DNA of 64,000 nucleotides from Flavobacteriaceae bacterium CRH (lineage in GTDB: Bacteria; Bacteroidota; Bacteroidia; Flavobacteriales; Flavobacteriaceae), in assembly GCA_001507425.1 (NCBI GenBank), contig LMAJ01000007.1, positions 62,001-126,000 of the forward strand. Reading direction: 5' to 3'. Below the pieces are notes generated by a model. It did no database searches. It was not told the DNA's origin and saw only the letters and a list, made by a program, of their open reading frames with translations. The position numbers and the translations under genes are program-made. This document shows, piece after piece, positions 61,707-64,000 of this stretch. Numbering within the stretch: position 1 is the stretch's first letter; the number at the start of each line of letters is the position of its first letter.

Positions 61707-64000
61707 TCTTCTTGTGGTTCTATGGTTTTAACAGTGCATTGTTTGACGTCGGTGCTGATTATATGGCTTTTCGCCGAAACTAAAATCGATTTTGGATTGG
61801 ATGGAACGGCGACTTTATCAGACAAAGCGCCATCTTTTAACAGTTTTACATCTTGCAGATAATCAACATAGCCTAACTTTTCGATGTAATTAATAAGCAC
61901 GCTGGAGTGAATAGAAACTCCAAATGTGATGGGAACATTTTTGTCCAGTGCCCAAGGCGATAAAAACTTAATAATATCTGCATTGAGTTCCTGCATGTAG
62001 AAATTTTCATCAAAACCCGGTTTGAATTTTACTTTTAAATCGACCTGAACTTCTTCATATTTTGGATTAATTACATAAGTCGTTACATGCATTGAGTTCA
62101 ATTGATCAATATGTTTTTTGACTTTGTTAAGTGTGGCTGTACTTACTCTTGGCTGATAAATGTCGAATACGTTTTTGTTTACCGTATCCGGAATTACCAC
62201 CAAAGTCACATTGCCGGGCGATTGATACGAACAGTCGCAAGTATGATTCAGGCATTTTACTTTATACAATTCCGGAAACTTTTGCAGCACAATATGTTCG
62301 TAATCCCACATTGTGATGGCTCTGTTTTTGTGTCTGAGACGTTCGCTGATCCTTCTGTAATAATCTTCGTTCGATTCTTCCGGTTTATTATCAAAACTGT
62401 TATAAGGCTGCGTAACCGATTTTATATTGCTGAGTCTTTGAAGCAGTTTTGAAATAGTTCCGGCTTCTAATCCTGTTTTTAGATGCGATAAATCATTTGC
62501 ATTATCCTGAAAAACAGCCAAAACGGCTTGCGAATGAATACCGATTATTTTGCACACTACATCGTATTGTTTGTGCATTTTGGCTTTCAGCCAGATATAA
62601 TTTTTAGGAAGGCGAGTATTGTTTTGAGTAGCTTCTTTTGGTAAATTGAATTTGAGAATTCCCGATTGTAATAAGTTGTCGGTTTCATTTCCTAAAATAT
62701 CAGAATGGTTGAGAATACGCCATTCGTTATTGCCCAAAACAGACCATTCTATTTTTTGTTTTCCGGTAAAAGAAGACGCTGTCGGATTTTCGCTTCCTTC
62801 CAAAACCTGAAACAGTAATGTGATTTGCTGCAATTCCTGAACATTTTCAAGACCAATAAACAATTCTCCGCCTTTGCAGTAAGTAGGAAGCAAATACGAA
62901 TTTTTGTCTTCTACATAATCTAAAAGAGATTTTAGATAACTGTGTTCTTCGGAATACCCAAATGGATGAATTTGAAATAATTTTGCTTCGTTTTTAGTAT
63001 AAATGCCTTCTAATGTTTCTAATCCTGTTTTTGAAAATTTAGTGGTTTCAGAAGCAGTATAATTCAGCACAAGATTTTCGGCCAGCGGCGTGTATGGCTC
63101 ATTTGGAATAACTACATTATCATCGTCGGTAGAAAGAGCTAAAGCATAAATTTTTGGATATAAACTATGCAAAAACGATTTTGTTAGTGTTAGTTTTAGC
63201 TGGCCTTTTTTCTCTGTGAAGTAATTAGAATTGGCAATATTTAATGTCGTTTTAAATGGACTTGTTGTCGTAAATAAAGTGGCAGCACTTCCGTAATTCT
63301 GCCAGATATTATTAGATAAAATCGCAGGTTGATATTGAAAATAACTGTTAGCTGTTACGATTCCGCCGCTAGTTTCAAAATTATTAGAAGCATTCAGTAC
63401 ACTGCTTTTAAATGCACCTACACTAATAGTATTTAATGCACTCGTTTTGTAAGCTTTGTAATATTCTACAAAATCAACCGGAGTATTTTTCCAAAGCACA
63501 TCAACGTTTACATTTTCCCAATTTTTAGAAAAAGCCTCGTTATATTTAATAAGTAAATTAGAACCTACAACAGGCTGTGGAGAAAAAGGAAAAAACGGTT
63601 TTGCAGCATTAACACTGCCGTTATCGTTTTCTAAAATAGCATTATTAATGTTTTGAACATCAATGTTTATAGTGATGTTTTCTAATTTATTTTGCGCTAA
63701 TAATTTGTAGAAATCATATCCGTTGGTTTTTGCAGGATCCAGATTGAATTTAGCAACAGGTAAATTGGTAGCGAATTCTTCACCGTAAACTTTAGAATCA
63801 TAACCTGTAATAGCATCTGCATTTTCATCTAACAGAAAAGCAATTTTCATGGTTTTTCCGCTAACAGAAGTAGTGTAAGTACTGCCTGATTTTATAGTTA
63901 ATGACGATGAAAGTTCTGGAACAGGAAACCATTTTTTAGCTGTAGTTAACTGAAGGCTCAAACATTCTTTGATGATTGCAGTAGTTATAGCAGTAATATT
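61694..64000 (-). CDS. eCIS baseplate J/gp47-like protein, 5' end beyond window
   Basis: The frame runs past the right end of the window (NITAITTAIIKEC... precedes SLQLTTAKKWF), so the TTG at 63961 is not taken as the start; at least 768 residues are encoded. The C-terminal part has the J-like segment EDYYRRISERLRHKNRAITM, ITMWDYEHIVLQKFPELYKV, VTLVVIPDTVNKNVFDIYQP and ITFGVSIHSSVLINYIEKLG. In the family this protein joins the sheath baseplate wedge. Sheath and tube genes should lie upstream, outside the window. Confidence 0.8.
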   Translation of the reverse strand, partial: NITAITTAIIKECLSLQLTTAKKWFPVPELSSSLTIKSGSTYTTSVSGKTMKIAFLLDENADAITGYDSKVYGEEFATNLPVAKFNLDPAKTNGYDFYKLLAQNKLENITINIDVQNINNAILENDNGSVNAAKPFFPFSPQPVVGSNLLIKYNEAFSKNWENVNVDVLWKNTPVDFVEYYKAYKTSALNTISVGAFKSSVLNASNNFETSGGIVTANSYFQYQPAILSNNIWQNYGSAATLFTTTSPFKTTLNIANSNYFTEKKGQLKLTLTKSFLHSLYPKIYALALSTDDDNVVIPNEPYTPLAENLVLNYTASETTKFSKTGLETLEGIYTKNEAKLFQIHPFGYSEEHSYLKSLLDYVEDKNSYLLPTYCKGGELFIGLENVQELQQITLLFQVLEGSENPTASSFTGKQKIEWSVLGNNEWRILNHSDILGNETDNLLQSGILKFNLPKEATQNNTRLPKNYIWLKAKMHKQYDVVCKIIGIHSQAVLAVFQDNANDLSHLKTGLEAGTISKLLQRLSNIKSVTQPYNSFDNKPEESNEDYYRRISERLRHKNRAITMWDYEHIVLQKFPELYKVKCLNHTCDCSYQSPGNVTLVVIPDTVNKNVFDIYQPRVSTATLNKVKKHIDQLNSMHVTTYVINPKYEEVQVDLKVKFKPGFDENFYMQELNADIIKFLSPWALDKNVPITFGVSIHSSVLINYIEKLGYVDYLQDVKLLKDGALSDKVAVPSNPKSILVSAKSHIISTDVKQCTVKTIEPQEECQL

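Overview
The window is AT-rich DNA from a gliding Bacteroidota bacterium, almost certainly a Flavobacterium close to F. johnsoniae. The evidence is the type IX secretion/gliding operon gldKLMN followed by a gldN-like paralogue (gldO), repeated Bacteroidota promoters of the form TTTG-N19/20-TAnnTTTG, few Shine-Dalgarno-like sequences, DUF6150, DUF983 and SulP family proteins, and short palindromic repeats of the kind scattered through Flavobacterium genomes. No rRNA, tRNA, insertion sequence or CRISPR array was found.

Layout. (1) 1-7.8 kb is accessory DNA: the end of an S24-type repressor/peptidase, a candidate small RNA, a small zinc-ribbon protein, two small ORFs, a CBS-HEPN protein with a membrane partner, a 21-bp tandem repeat array, two inverted copies of a ~110-bp palindromic element, and an unrecognised operon of secreted or envelope proteins. 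(2) 7.8-16.1 kb holds a LytS/LytTR two-component pair, an outer-membrane protein, a SulP transporter, an AraC regulator with an SDR oxidoreductase, and a nucleotide pyrophosphatase-like phosphodiesterase. (3) 16.3-24.8 kb is a leftward housekeeping run: miaB, a YcxB-like protein, a sigma-54 activator, lptE, a Glu-rich TPR protein, secG, groES and groEL. (4) 25.6-35.7 kb is topA, an arginase-fold protein with lost metal ligands, gldK, gldL, gldM, gldN and gldO. The signal peptide of gldO is broken by a one-base deletion in a T homopolymer. (5) 35.7-46.8 kb has scattered metabolic and envelope genes (FAD oxidoreductase, DUF983, ABC-F ATPase, App1-like phosphatase, lipid kinase, GNAT protein, DUF1761) and a TonB-dependent receptor.

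(6) 46.9-64 kb is the most unusual part: the 3' half of a leftward extracellular contractile injection system (eCIS) locus. In transcription order it encodes a baseplate J-like protein (cut by the window end), two further large baseplate-type proteins, a tape-measure-family protein, two eCIS-core (DUF4157) cargo-like proteins, a peptidoglycan-binding/CHAP hydrolase and an AAA+ ATPase. Sheath and tube genes are expected beyond base 64000. The larger cargo-like protein (1401 aa) has an eCIS leader, a DUF4157 metalloprotease-like motif, three repeats of about 135 residues, and a C-terminal HAE...PCxxC cytidine-deaminase-type motif. It is therefore a candidate nucleic-acid or nucleotide deaminase effector loaded into the particle. 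Within the same locus, on the opposite strand, an isolated consensus promoter and strong terminator bracket a ~100-nt structured RNA that would be antisense to the leftward operon transcript.

All calls come from reading the sequence by eye. Family names rest on motif recognition; no search was run.
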